A program made the translations under genes and the position numbers. Positions 1 through 7,723 of a stretch of 64,000 nucleotides of DNA are shown in pieces. Location: positions 2,604,001-2,668,000 of the forward strand of contig OW818685.1 in NCBI GenBank assembly GCA_942493245.1. The letters run 5' to 3'. Numbering within the stretch: the first letter of the stretch is position 1; every line of letters begins with the position of its first letter. The notes beneath the pieces were generated by a model. The model saw only the letters and a list, made by a program, of their open reading frames with translations, made no database searches and was not told the origin of the DNA. Source of the DNA: DAOPYU01 sp942493245 (GTDB lineage Bacteria; Sumerlaeota; Sumerlaeia; UBA8349).

Positions 1-355
1 ACGTTTCTCCATTGCCTGAGAGGAATTATTTCGAGGTCCATTGTGGAAGAGCTACCGGAATAGAAAAACGTATTCGAGAAATCTCACTGCTCTGAGAATT
101 GGATTGTCCCATCGCTCCTAAGTGGAATATCCCCACACTTGCGCCCACTCCACCCTTTGTGTGTTCACCCTCGACCACAGTTACAGATAAATCGAATTCT
201 ATCGTTTCAACATTTCTGTATGACCCATCAGCCACGGACTCTATCTTTGGCTTCGTATGACAAGGATTTACAAGTGCTTGAAGTTCCCCCCGAAAACTGG
301 ACAGGCCTTTAAGGTGGTATTCTGTTAGGCTTGTGTCCAGGAAGGAGTGGGGAAA

Positions 356-772
356 ATGAGCGAAAAGAGGCGACGTTTCAGTGCGTCTTTCAAGGCGGAG
401 GTGGCACTGGAGGCAATTCGCGGCAAGCGGACGATCAATGAGATTGCCAGCGAGCGCGGCATCCATCCCCACCAGGTGGTGATGTGGAAGAAGCAGGCGG
501 TGGAATCCCTGAGCGGGGCTTTCGCCGACCGGCGCAAGCGGCCGGGAAAGGAGGCGGAAGAGACCAGCCAACTCTACGAGCAGATCGGACGGCTCAAGGT
601 GGAACTCGACTGGCTAAAAAAAGTGCGGCGCTTGACCCCGGCCAGGCGCGGGCGCTGGTGGAGCCGGGGCACGGGGAACTGGCCATTTCGCGCCAGTGCG
701 CCCTGCTCGGTCTGCCGCGCTCGACCTACTACTACCAGCCGGTGGAACGCGACCCTCAGGAGTTGGAACTGA
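356..772 (+). CDS. IS3-family transposase OrfA (helix-turn-helix)
   Basis: OrfA binds the element ends and supplies the N-terminal part of the OrfAB transposase. The start ATG 356 sits 8 nt after AGGAG; a GTG at 347 in the same frame overlaps that site and is less likely. The N-terminus (RRRFSASFKAEVALEAIRG, then INEIASERGIHPHQVVMWKK) is a typical IS3 HTH_Tnp_1 domain, followed by a leucine-rich stretch. An A7 run at 616-622 lets ribosomes slip back one base into orfB; without slipping, the frame runs on to 772 in sequence that is not transposase-like. Confidence 0.88.
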   Translation: MSEKRRRFSASFKAEVALEAIRGKRTINEIASERGIHPHQVVMWKKQAVESLSGAFADRRKRPGKEAEETSQLYEQIGRLKVELDWLKKVRRLTPARRGRWWSRGTGNWPFRASAPCSVCRARPTTTSRWNATLRSWN

Positions 773-1515
773 TGCGCCGGATCGACGAGATCTACACCTG
801 CTTTCCGTTCTACGGTTCGCCCAAGATGACCGCGCACCTCTCGCGCACCCTCGGCCAGCCGATCAACCACAAGCGGGTCGAGCGGCTCATGCGGGTGATG
901 GGGTTGCGGGCCGTGGCGCCGCGCAAGGGCCTGAGCCACAGCGCGCCGCAGCACAAGAAGTACCCGTATTTGCTGCGGGATCTGCCGATCGTGCGCCCCA
1001 ACCAGGTCTGGGCGTCCGACATCACGTACATCGGCCTGGCGGGCGGTTTTCTCTACCTGACGGCGGTGATCGACTGGTTCAGCCGTTACGTGCTGGCGTG
1101 GCGGCTCTCGAACTCGCTCGACACCTCGTTTTGCGTCGAGACTCTCGACGAGGCGCTGCGTCTGGGGTGTCCCGATATTTTCAACACCGACCAGGGCGTG
1201 CAGTTCACCAGCGGGGCGTTCACGAAACGGCTGGAGGAGAGCGGCATCCGGATCAGCATGGACGGGCGGGGCCGCTGCTTCGACAACATCTTCACGGAAC
1301 GCCTGTGGCGCAGCGTGAAGTACGAGGAGGTGTACCTGTGCGAGTATGCGGACCCGCCCGCTGCGGACAAGGCGCTCGGGGCGTACTTCCGATTCTACAA
1401 CACGCAGCGGCCGCATCAGTCGCTTGGCTACCGCACGCCCCAGGAGGTTCACTGGGCGAACGGCTTTGAGACTGCGAAGCAGCAAAACAGAGATTTCGCT
1501 GACCAAATGAATTGA
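616..1515 (+). CDS. IS3-family transposase OrfB (DDE integrase), made as OrfAB by -1 frameshift
   Basis: This is the catalytic half of the transposase, expressed as a fusion with OrfA through slippage at A AAA AAA G (616-622). Its codons from 616 onward read Lys-Lys-Ser. An HTH_21-like region (FPFYGSPKMTAHLSR) precedes the rve integrase core. The three catalytic acids are visible: Asp in WASDITYIG, Asp in NTDQGVQFTS and Glu in FTERLWRSVKYEE, followed by the family signature YNTQRPHQSLGYRTP. No disabling mutation is seen. The subgroup within IS3 was not determined. Confidence 0.9.
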   Translation, partial: KKSAALDPGQARALVEPGHGELAISRQCALLGLPRSTYYYQPVERDPQELELMRRIDEIYTCFPFYGSPKMTAHLSRTLGQPINHKRVERLMRVMGLRAVAPRKGLSHSAPQHKKYPYLLRDLPIVRPNQVWASDITYIGLAGGFLYLTAVIDWFSRYVLAWRLSNSLDTSFCVETLDEALRLGCPDIFNTDQGVQFTSGAFTKRLEESGIRISMDGRGRCFDNIFTERLWRSVKYEEVYLCEYADPPAADKALGAYFRFYNTQRPHQSLGYRTPQEVHWANGFETAKQQNRDFADQMN

Positions 1516-1995
1516 TCCGATCAGCGCCGAATGGTAGGTTAAAGATGCCCTCAAAACGACGCGAAGGGGACGGGACGCGGGAACCGACCCCGACCGCCCC
1601 TTCCGTCAAATAAGCGAGAAAAAAACATGATCGGGTCGTCAGGCGTCACACCTTAATCCTACCCGATCCCTGTCCAATGGACGGGGGGAACCTCAGCTCC
1701 TTTTTCGGAAGCATACTCACTAGCCTTGTTTACCCCATTAACTATCTGTTTGATTGCTTCCGAGACAAACGTTTCTATGTCCATTCTTCCCTCCCGTTTC
1801 ACAAGATAACAAGACTGTACTTGTCCCCGTGTTCATGAGTCAACGAAAAAGCGCCAGCGGTTTCCCACTAGCGCTTTTTGATCTACCGAATCAGATTCAG
1901 GAATTCAGTTGGTATTCCCATTCCCATTCCGACATGCCCGTTGCGAATACATATACCAACGGGACAGCCATTTATCGTGTTGGAATCGGGAATCG

Positions 1996-2046
1996 GGGGA
2001 CACCTTACGAGTCGTGAATCGGAATCAGAATCAGGGGACACCTTAC
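1996..2046. repeat. Direct repeat of GGGGACACCTTAC
   Basis: The 13-base string occurs exactly at 1996-2008 and 2034-2046, 38 bp apart, each preceded by GAATCGG or GAATCAG-type sequence. Such strings are often seen beside REP-associated Y1 transposases in environmental genomes, but no such transposase is present here, so this is probably a remnant. Confidence 0.5.
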
Positions 2047-2385
2047 ATATTCCCACTTTTCAGGGGCTGCGGCCCGGCGGGTGGAGACACCTCCCCTCGA
2101 AGGGGGAGGGTTCCGGATGCCCGGCGGTGTGCTTTGACGGGGATAGATTCGCACAGGCCCCAAGATTCTGTCAAGCAGGATGCCACAGGGAACGCAACCT
2201 CTATTCGGTATGGCGTCCCTCGCTCCCGTCATAGTCCGGGCCTTCAGCCCTTAAGCGAGAAGGAGCGCTTTTCCTGGGGCGACGCTTCGCTTGCCCCAGG
2301 CTGGCATAAATCCGCGCCGTTGGCGCTCAACGGCGGTTCTTCGGTTGTAAGCCTGCTTTAGCCAACCTCTGTAAGTGGAACCCCC

Positions 2386-2416
2386 AAGACGCGAAACTTT
2401 CACTTTTTCGCGTCTT
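2386..2416 (-). terminator. Hairpin after the HAD phosphatase gene
   Basis: An 11-bp perfect stem (AAGACGCGAAA at 2386-2396 with TTTCGCGTCTT at 2406-2416) encloses a 9-nt loop, 100 bp beyond the minus-strand stop at 2516. It lacks a long T run on the minus side, so termination is only plausible. Confidence 0.4.
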
Positions 2417-2515
2417 TAGCGATTTTCTCGGTTTCTTGCAGTTATGGTTCCCGAGAGAAATCAACCACATGCAACAACGGCTAAAAGGTTGCCTTTTGTT
2501 TATACTGTACCGATT

Positions 2516-3223
2516 CTACTGGCATCCGTCCGATTGGATCAGAGCGCTCAGACCGGCCAATGAATCCAGAACCACCCGCGCGCCCAGGTTCCGGATCTCA
2601 TCGGCGGAACTCACGCCGTAGGTCACGCCGACAGCGGCGACCCCGGCATTGGCCGCCACCTGCATGTCGGCCACCCCATCCCCGACCATCAGCGTTTCCC
2701 CCGCCGAAGCGCCGAAGCGTTCCATCACCTGCCAGAGCACCACCGGGTCCGGTTTTTTTGGCTGACCCACCGCTTCCCCCTGGACCCAGTCCAGATACGG
2801 TTCCAGCCCCAGATTCTGGACGATCAACTTGATCAGATCGTCGGATTTGTTCGACAACACGGCCTGACGGATTCCCCGCTGATGAAGCGTCTGGAGCGCC
2901 TCGACCACTCCCTCGTATGGGCGGGCCAGATCGGCCGGATGTTCCAGATAATACGCGCGCCAGTCCGCAAACGCGCGGTCGAAGTCCGATTCGGTAAATT
3001 CTCCCGGTTCCGAACCGGGCGCCACAGCATGACCGTTGATTAAAAGCGACTGGACCAGATGCCGTCCGCCGTGGCCCACATACCGCATCACCACGGACGT
3101 GGGAATGGGAGCGGCCCCGAAATTCTTCCCCAGCGAATAATTCACCGCCGCCGCAATGTCCGCAAACGCATCCACCAGGGTGCCGTCAAGATCGTACACA
3201 ACCAGTTTGATCCCTGAAAACAA
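2516..3223 (-). CDS. HAD-superfamily phosphatase, phosphoglycolate phosphatase-like
   Basis: This is a 235-residue cytoplasmic HAD hydrolase, likely removing phosphate from a small metabolite such as 2-phosphoglycolate. Motif I is VVYDLDGTLVD near residue 10 (two catalytic Asp), motif II the Ser in AVLSNKSDD, with Lys in the GQPKKPDP region, and motif IV VGDGVADMQVAANA. The cap between motifs I and II is helical, as in Gph/PGMB-type enzymes. The only start that fits is TTG at 3223, placed 7 nt after GGAGG; a nearby ATG is out of frame. It stands alone between repeat-rich segments. Substrate cannot be decided from sequence; pyrophosphatase PpaX is an alternative. Confidence 0.85.
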   Translation of the reverse strand: MFSGIKLVVYDLDGTLVDAFADIAAAVNYSLGKNFGAAPIPTSVVMRYVGHGGRHLVQSLLINGHAVAPGSEPGEFTESDFDRAFADWRAYYLEHPADLARPYEGVVEALQTLHQRGIRQAVLSNKSDDLIKLIVQNLGLEPYLDWVQGEAVGQPKKPDPVVLWQVMERFGASAGETLMVGDGVADMQVAANAGVAAVGVTYGVSSADEIRNLGARVVLDSLAGLSALIQSDGCQ

Positions 3224-3319
3224 AACACATCCTCCTGAAAATCTCGGTAACTTTTACCGCGAACCCGACCGGGTTGTCTGGTCCGATTCCTGAAACCCAC
3301 TGGCATCGGCTCAGAATTC

Positions 3320-3537
3320 AGCCTGCTTCAGCAGGCTCCTCTTTGCCCCCGCCTTCAGGCGGGGGGATCAGTATCCCCATTTCTTTTCTTTCTCAGCCGG
3401 CTTCAGCCGGGCTTTCCAACCCAATGGCTCTGGATTGAAACCGGACGGGAAGCACGCTGAAGCGCGCTTCAATCCTATTTTCCCGGCAAGCCCCCCGGCT
3501 GAAGCCGGGGGCAAAGAAACGCCTGCTCAAGCAGGCG
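3320..3537. repeat. Composite hairpin element of GC-rich palindromes
   Basis: The gap between the HAD and RlmD genes holds six short palindromes: 3320-3337, 3346-3365, 3395-3412, 3459-3470, 3492-3511 and 3520-3537. Stems of 6-9 bp flank TTCA-, GAA- or CAA-type loops. The pair at 3320-3365 reappears in inverted order at 3492-3537, so the whole unit is a larger imperfect inverted repeat, like a bacterial interspersed mosaic (REP/BIME) element. No coding potential is apparent in the 387-bp gap. Confidence 0.75.
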
Positions 3538-3610
3538 CAAAGACCCTCTTCCTTCTTCTCCCACTTGTCCTGCAAAGTCAGATGAAAGATTATAAAACCT
3601 GTTCCCCCGC

Positions 3611-5092
3611 TCAAACCGTCCCCGTCTCCCCTTCCGGAATGCTTTCCGAGTCATCCAGATTGTCGAACGCGGAAAAGTCCGGTCGGACCTGATCGTCCCG
3701 GTCGAAACGCACCACGGTCTCGATGTGGAACGTCTGGGGAAAGAGATCCACCGGCTGCATCAGGGTCACCCGGTACCCCGCCTCGCAAACGGTCACCACA
3801 TCCCGCGCCAGGGTGGCCGGATTGCACGAGACATAGATCAGCACGGGCGCCTGGAGTTCCAGCAACCCCTTGAGCGAGCGTTTGTCCATGCCGCCACGCG
3901 GCGGGTCCATGATCACGCGTCCAAAGGGGCCTGTCTCGGCGGCCAGCGGCAACCGGTCGCGCATCGAACCGGCCAGGAAGAGACAGTTCTCGATCCCGTT
4001 CTCTTTGGCGTTGAGCCGCGCGTCCCAGATCGCGTCGCGGATCAGTTCGATCCCCACAATCTCACGCGCCCGGTCGGCGCAGAAAAGCCCGATGGTTCCG
4101 GTACCACAGTAGGCGTCGAGCAGACGCATCGAGACGGCTTCTTCACCCAGAAAATCGCGCACCGCCCCGTACAGCAGTTCCGCCGTGCGGGTGTTGACCT
4201 GGAAAAACGACATCGGGGAGACCCGAAATTTCAATCCGCCCAGTTTCTCGATCAGCAACGGCTCGCCCCAATGCCACTCCTCGCGGTCCTGCCGGGCAAT
4301 GTCGGCCCAGCCTTCATTGAGACCCCATACAAACGCCTGCAACTCGGGACAGGCCTCGCGCAGCGCCTCGACCAGTTCCTCGGCATCGGGCAACTGTCCA
4401 CGCCCGGTCAACAGCACGGCCACAATGCCCCCGCTGTCCACGCTGTGGCGGATAATCAGGTGGCGCAGAAAACCTTTATGGTTGAATGGGTTGTACGACG
4501 TCAAGCCCTTCGCGCGCACCCACGTCCGCATCGCCTCGAGCAGGCGGTCCACCGGCTCGGGCTGGAGGTAACAACGGCGCACCTCCAGGATGTGGCTGAA
4601 CTGCTTGGGGCGGTGGAACCCGATGATGGGTTGCCCTTCGTCGTTCGTCCCGAACGTAAAATCCATTTTATTGCGGTAGCGGTACCCGGTCGGCGAACCG
4701 ATGATGGGCAGTATCCGTTCGGGCTTCACCTTGCCCAGGTGCTCGAAGACCGATTCGGCCTGGCGCTGCTTGTGGCGCAATTGCAGAGAATAGTTCATGT
4801 TCTGCCACGAACAGCCGCCACATTGACCAAACAGAGGGCAGACCGGTTCCACACGATCGGGGGACGGTTCCACAATCCGGATCAATTCGGCCTCGGCATG
4901 ACTTTTCTTGCGTTTTACAATCCGCACGTGCGCCAGATCCCCCGGCACCGTGCCCCCCACAAAAATCACATAACCGTCAATGCGGCCCAATCCCTGGCCC
5001 CCATAGGCCAGATCCTCAATCCGCAGGTCCAGTTCCGAGTGTTTCTGAACCTGATTCGCATTCTCAATCTTCTGGGTCACGAGTTTCTCCAT
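3611..5092 (-). CDS. rlmD: 23S rRNA (uracil-5-)-methyltransferase RlmD/RumA family
   Basis: This class I SAM-dependent enzyme makes 5-methyluridine in RNA (493 residues from ATG 5092). A TRAM domain (about residues 20-80) is followed by the Fe-S cluster motif C-x5-C-x2-C in CPLFGQCGGC and a fourth Cys in RRCYLQPEP. The methyltransferase core has FFQVNT, DAYCGTGTIGLF, DPPRGGMDKRS and the nucleophile in VSCNPATLARD. The start is uncertain: ATG 5092 directly abuts AGGAGG, and an upstream frame extends to 5131. It overlaps the end of the upstream YkgJ-like gene by 29 bp, suggesting translational coupling. RNA site specificity (U1939, U747 or tRNA U54) cannot be read from sequence. Confidence 0.9.
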   Translation of the reverse strand: MEKLVTQKIENANQVQKHSELDLRIEDLAYGGQGLGRIDGYVIFVGGTVPGDLAHVRIVKRKKSHAEAELIRIVEPSPDRVEPVCPLFGQCGGCSWQNMNYSLQLRHKQRQAESVFEHLGKVKPERILPIIGSPTGYRYRNKMDFTFGTNDEGQPIIGFHRPKQFSHILEVRRCYLQPEPVDRLLEAMRTWVRAKGLTSYNPFNHKGFLRHLIIRHSVDSGGIVAVLLTGRGQLPDAEELVEALREACPELQAFVWGLNEGWADIARQDREEWHWGEPLLIEKLGGLKFRVSPMSFFQVNTRTAELLYGAVRDFLGEEAVSMRLLDAYCGTGTIGLFCADRAREIVGIELIRDAIWDARLNAKENGIENCLFLAGSMRDRLPLAAETGPFGRVIMDPPRGGMDKRSLKGLLELQAPVLIYVSCNPATLARDVVTVCEAGYRVTLMQPVDLFPQTFHIETVVRFDRDDQVRPDFSAFDNLDDSESIPEGETGTV

Positions 5093-5459
5093 CCTCCTGA
5101 AACCCGGCACACCAGGTCTCAATGCCTTCATAACGCCACGTCATCGGGAATCCACAACACTGGCGCGGTTTGGCAGGCCCCTCAATGCTGCACGACGCCA
5201 GACCGTTCTGGTCGCGTTCCAGAAAGATACAGGGGATATCCTCCCCTTTTCCATCCTTCAGCCACCGCTGGAAACCCTCTTCGTGGCGGGTGTATTCTTC
5301 AATAAACTGCTCCAGCGAAACCCCCAGATAATCCGCAATTTTCAGGCACTCTTCCGGTTCGAGATTCACAAACCCCTCGCCCGTGCAACACCGCCCGCAC
5401 CTCCGGCACTGGAACTCTGAAAAATCGAGTTCTTTTTTTCTGGATTTTCGCGCGCTCAT
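5064..5459 (-). CDS. YkgJ-like zinc/iron-chelating cysteine cluster protein
   Basis: A small cytoplasmic protein of about 131 residues with the CxxCxxCC cluster (FQCRRCGRCCTGEGF) followed by single cysteines in CIFLE and SCSIE, a CC pair in RQCCGFP and a last Cys in ETWCAGF. This is the pattern of the YkgJ/CxxCxxCC family, thought to bind zinc or iron. ATG 5459 is preferred because GGAG lies 6 nt upstream; in-frame ATG 5471 and longer starts are possible. It precedes and overlaps rlmD, so the two are probably cotranscribed. The molecular function of the family is not established. Confidence 0.82.
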   Translation of the reverse strand: MSARKSRKKELDFSEFQCRRCGRCCTGEGFVNLEPEECLKIADYLGVSLEQFIEEYTRHEEGFQRWLKDGKGEDIPCIFLERDQNGLASCSIEGPAKPRQCCGFPMTWRYEGIETWCAGFQEDGETRDPED

Positions 5460-5768
5460 TCTATTCTCCATCTGCCCACGCTCTGGCGCAAGACCCCTCC
5501 TCAATGCCGACGGAATTGGGTCTGGCGACCTCTCGCGGCCCCCAGGAATCCGGTTATTTTGTCGCGCCTCCCCCTAAGAGTCAAGGAAAACCCCCGACTC
5601 TTCCGTAACCGTTTCTCTTGCCTTTTTCAGAAACAAGACTTGCGTCCAGCCCGCAGTTACGGTAAGACTTCCCTGTTATTTGACAGAAAGTTTCATCCTT
5701 GACTCGGCAACATGGAGGCTCATTCGCGTCTCCCTCAAAGATCCACGTTTTGAAAGGATGGTCACCGT

Positions 5769-6767
5769 ATGAATCGTAAAGCAGTTCGCAATTTCGCTCT
5801 CCTGGTCGGCTTTCTGGCGCTCTCGGCGTTCAGTTCTGCCGCCGACTGCCCCTTTGTGGGTAACTGGGCCTTGACAATCCCGGGCGGCGGGGCCGGATGG
5901 CTGGGTGTGGAACAAAAGGAAGGGTACCTGGACGCCGGTATCCTGTGGGGCGGAGGCAGTGTCATGCCCGTGGACAGCGTCTTCATGGACAAAGATGGCC
6001 GACTGGTTCTCACCCGGAATCACAAGGTGGAACGCAAAGACAAGGACGGGAAAGTGGTACGGACCCACGTGTTCTCCGAGGCGATTTTCGCCGAACTTCA
6101 GAGGGATGAACTGAAATTCACCCAGATGGTCTGCTCCGACGGCGGAGTGGAAACCAACGAATTCACCGGCAAGCGGATTCCCCCAGTCCCGGCCAAACCC
6201 GATCTGGCCAAGGTCAAATTCGGCGATCCGATCGAATTGCTGAAGAAAAACAGCCTCGACGGCTGGAAACTCACCGACGCGAACGCCGCGAACGGCTGGA
6301 CGATCCAGGATGGCGTGTTGAGCAACGACCCGAAGGAAAAAGGGAAATCGTACGGCAACCTGCGCACCGAGAAGGAATTCGAGGATTTCAACCTGAAACT
6401 CGACGTCCGGGTGGAAAAAGGCAACAACAGCGGGATCTACCTGCGCGGCATTTATGAGGTGCAGGTAACCGACAGTTCCGACAAAGGGCTGGATTCGCAC
6501 AACATGGGCGCCATCTATAGCCGCATCACCCCGACGGAAAACGCCGAAAAACCGGCTGGCGAATGGCAGACCCTGGACATCACCCTGGTGGAGCGCCACG
6601 TGACGGTGATCCTCAATGGCAAGAAGATCATTGACAACCAGCCGCTGTTGGGCTGCACGGGGGGCGCGCTCTGGTCCGACCAATTCAAACCCGGCCCGCT
6701 TTATCTGCAGGGCGACCACACCCGCGCTCAGTACCGCAACATCGTCCTGACCCCGGTTGTGAAGTAA
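5769..6767 (+). CDS. Secreted DUF1080 (3-keto-disaccharide hydrolase-like) protein
   Basis: A 332-residue exported protein. The signal peptide (NRKAVRNFALLVGFLALSAF, cleavage near SSAAD) is followed by a beta-rich domain (about residues 25-125), then a DUF1080 concanavalin-like domain (about 145-330). Recognisable segments are GWTIQDGVLSND, DFNLKLDVRVEKGNNSGIYLRG, EVQVTDSS and GEWQTLDITL, with GPLYLQGDH near the end. DUF1080 members hydrolyse 3-keto-glycosides made by Gfo/Idh/MocA dehydrogenases, and such an oxidoreductase occurs at 25.4 kb. The start is set by AAAGGA 10 nt upstream of the ATG. A strong terminator follows. The exact sugar is unknown. Confidence 0.85.
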   Translation: MNRKAVRNFALLVGFLALSAFSSAADCPFVGNWALTIPGGGAGWLGVEQKEGYLDAGILWGGGSVMPVDSVFMDKDGRLVLTRNHKVERKDKDGKVVRTHVFSEAIFAELQRDELKFTQMVCSDGGVETNEFTGKRIPPVPAKPDLAKVKFGDPIELLKKNSLDGWKLTDANAANGWTIQDGVLSNDPKEKGKSYGNLRTEKEFEDFNLKLDVRVEKGNNSGIYLRGIYEVQVTDSSDKGLDSHNMGAIYSRITPTENAEKPAGEWQTLDITLVERHVTVILNGKKIIDNQPLLGCTGGALWSDQFKPGPLYLQGDHTRAQYRNIVLTPVVK

Positions 6768-6793
6768 TCCTGTTTTTTCGCAGGCCAATACTT

Positions 6794-6832
6794 CAGGGCC
6801 GGTTCCTCCAATGGAGGGGCCGGCCCTGTTTT
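6794..6832 (+). terminator. Intrinsic terminator after the DUF1080 gene
   Basis: A GC-rich hairpin pairs CAGGGCCGG (from 6794) with CCGGCCCTG (ending 6828), has an inner TCCTCCA/TGGAGG extension, and is followed by TTTTC. It lies 27 bp after the stop at 6767 and 30 bp from the convergent coaX stop, so it may serve both genes. Confidence 0.8.
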
Positions 6833-6862
6833 CAAAAAAGAATCCCTCTCCCGGAAAAAACG

Positions 6863-7633
6863 CTACTGTCTGTTCCGTTTCCAGATCTGCAACAATCCGT
6901 AGAGGGTCAGATCTGAATCAACCCGGTTAATCGCTTTCGAAAGAGCGCCGATCGTGGGGGCATAACCGCCCGTGGCCACCACGGGACAGTCGGGCGCGCC
7001 GATTTCCTCGCGTACCTGATCGGCCAGACGATCCACGGCCGCCACGCTTCCCCAGATCAACCCGGAAGCGATGGATTCCTGTGTGGAACGACCGATCACC
7101 TTCGCGGGCGCCTCGACGGCGATGCGGGGCAGGAGCGAGGTCTTCTGGAAAAGCGCGTCGGCGCTCATCTCGAGACCGGGCATGATGATCCCCCCCACAT
7201 AGGCGCGGTCCGCCGTGATCACATCGAAAGTGGTCGCCGTACCGAAATCGAGCACGACAAGCGGCGCTCCATACCGGACAACTCCCCCCACAGCGTTGGC
7301 CAGGCGGTCCGGCCCCACGTTTTCCGGATGGCGATACCGATTCTCGATTCCCAGGTCCAGTTCATGCGTCAACACGAGCGGTTCGCGCTCGAACAGGCGG
7401 CTCAAGGCAGACTTGAGCGTATGGGAGAGGCGCGGAATGACCGATGAAATGGCGCACCCCCACGATGAGTCGGTCGGGAAATTCGATTCTTCGAGCAACT
7501 GGCGCATGGTCACGCGCATTTCATCCTCGGTGCGGGCGGGATTCGACCAGAGCCGCCAGACCTGGCGCAACTCCTCGCCTTCGTAGGCGCCCAGGACGAT
7601 ATGGGTATTGCCGATATCAACAGCCAGAAACAT
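6863..7633 (-). CDS. coaX: Type III pantothenate kinase
   Basis: CoaX phosphorylates pantothenate, the first committed step of coenzyme A synthesis, in the cytoplasm. The 256-residue product starts at ATG 7633 with MFLAVDIGNTHIVLG, the ASKHA phosphate-1 motif at the very N-terminus as in all CoaX. Further motifs are GPDRLANAVGG (substrate region), VVLDFGTATTFDVI (phosphate 2, with the Asp base nearby) and GGIIMPGL. A longer frame starts at 7669, but it would bury the DIGNTH motif. It lies 90 bp downstream of the PilT-like gene on the same strand; no type I or II PanK is visible in the window. Confidence 0.93.
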   Translation of the reverse strand: MFLAVDIGNTHIVLGAYEGEELRQVWRLWSNPARTEDEMRVTMRQLLEESNFPTDSSWGCAISSVIPRLSHTLKSALSRLFEREPLVLTHELDLGIENRYRHPENVGPDRLANAVGGVVRYGAPLVVLDFGTATTFDVITADRAYVGGIIMPGLEMSADALFQKTSLLPRIAVEAPAKVIGRSTQESIASGLIWGSVAAVDRLADQVREEIGAPDCPVVATGGYAPTIGALSKAINRVDSDLTLYGLLQIWKRNRQ

Positions 7634-7723
7634 GTTCGTTTGATTCTCACTTTCAATGGAACTTGCCACTTGGGATCGGGAACAGAAAGAGCATTCCCTT
7701 CCCCCGTGCCTGGATAGAAGAAA

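Larger units (their letters stand above)
279..1695 (+). mobile_element. IS3-family insertion sequence, intact ends and GCT target duplication
   Basis: The element is bounded by imperfect terminal inverted repeats. The left end starts TGAAGTTCCCCCCG at 279; the right end, read inward, starts TGAGGTTCCCCCCG and finishes at 1695. About 22 of the first 27 bases match. GCT at 276-278 and GCT at 1696-1698 form a 3-bp direct repeat, as expected for IS3-family transposition. It carries orfA and orfB in the usual overlapping arrangement, followed by about 180 bp of non-coding DNA inside the right end. Both ends, the duplication and the transposase look intact, so the insertion appears recent. Confidence 0.92.
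26..1784 (-). pseudogene. Trypco2-like small protein gene, split by an IS3-family insertion
   Basis: The gene starts at ATG 1784 (minus strand) behind a GGGAGGGAAG ribosome site and runs to 1696. It resumes at 275 and stops at 26. Joining the two parts without the IS and one copy of the GCT duplication gives one uninterrupted 112-residue frame with no mismatch at the junction. The protein begins MDIETFVSEAIKQI, has a Gly-rich centre near GGVGASVGIF, and ends in a beta-strand-like segment (RIRFSIPVALP). This pattern resembles the short trypsin-co-occurring (trypco2) family, small proteins thought to accompany protease or effector modules. Assignment is by memory of the family pattern only. No partner protease gene is visible; the left neighbour lies outside the window. 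Confidence 0.7.
1785..2515. other. Intergenic, repeat-rich, no convincing gene
   Basis: About 730 bp lies between the interrupted small gene and the HAD phosphatase. It contains two copies of GGGGACACCTTAC (1996-2008 and 2034-2046), separated by AATCGGAATCAG-type simple sequence. Then follows a GC-rich stretch (about 2060-2360) that resembles degraded dispersed intergenic repeat, and a hairpin near the phosphatase stop. Short open frames here show no domain, signal peptide or plausible ribosome site. Confidence 0.6.

Noticed and set aside
574..1554. 326-residue minus-strand open frame inside the IS element
   Set aside because: Antisense to orfB with intact DDE motifs; no independent features.
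3320..3537. CRISPR-like array of palindromes
   Set aside because: Units differ in sequence and spacing, spacers are not uniform in length, and no cas genes are present.
3725..5305. 526-residue plus-strand open frame opposite rlmD
   Set aside because: It is antisense to a gene with full RlmD motifs and ribosome-site support. Its residues are rich in His, Arg, Gln and Pro, as expected from reading a GC-rich gene backwards.
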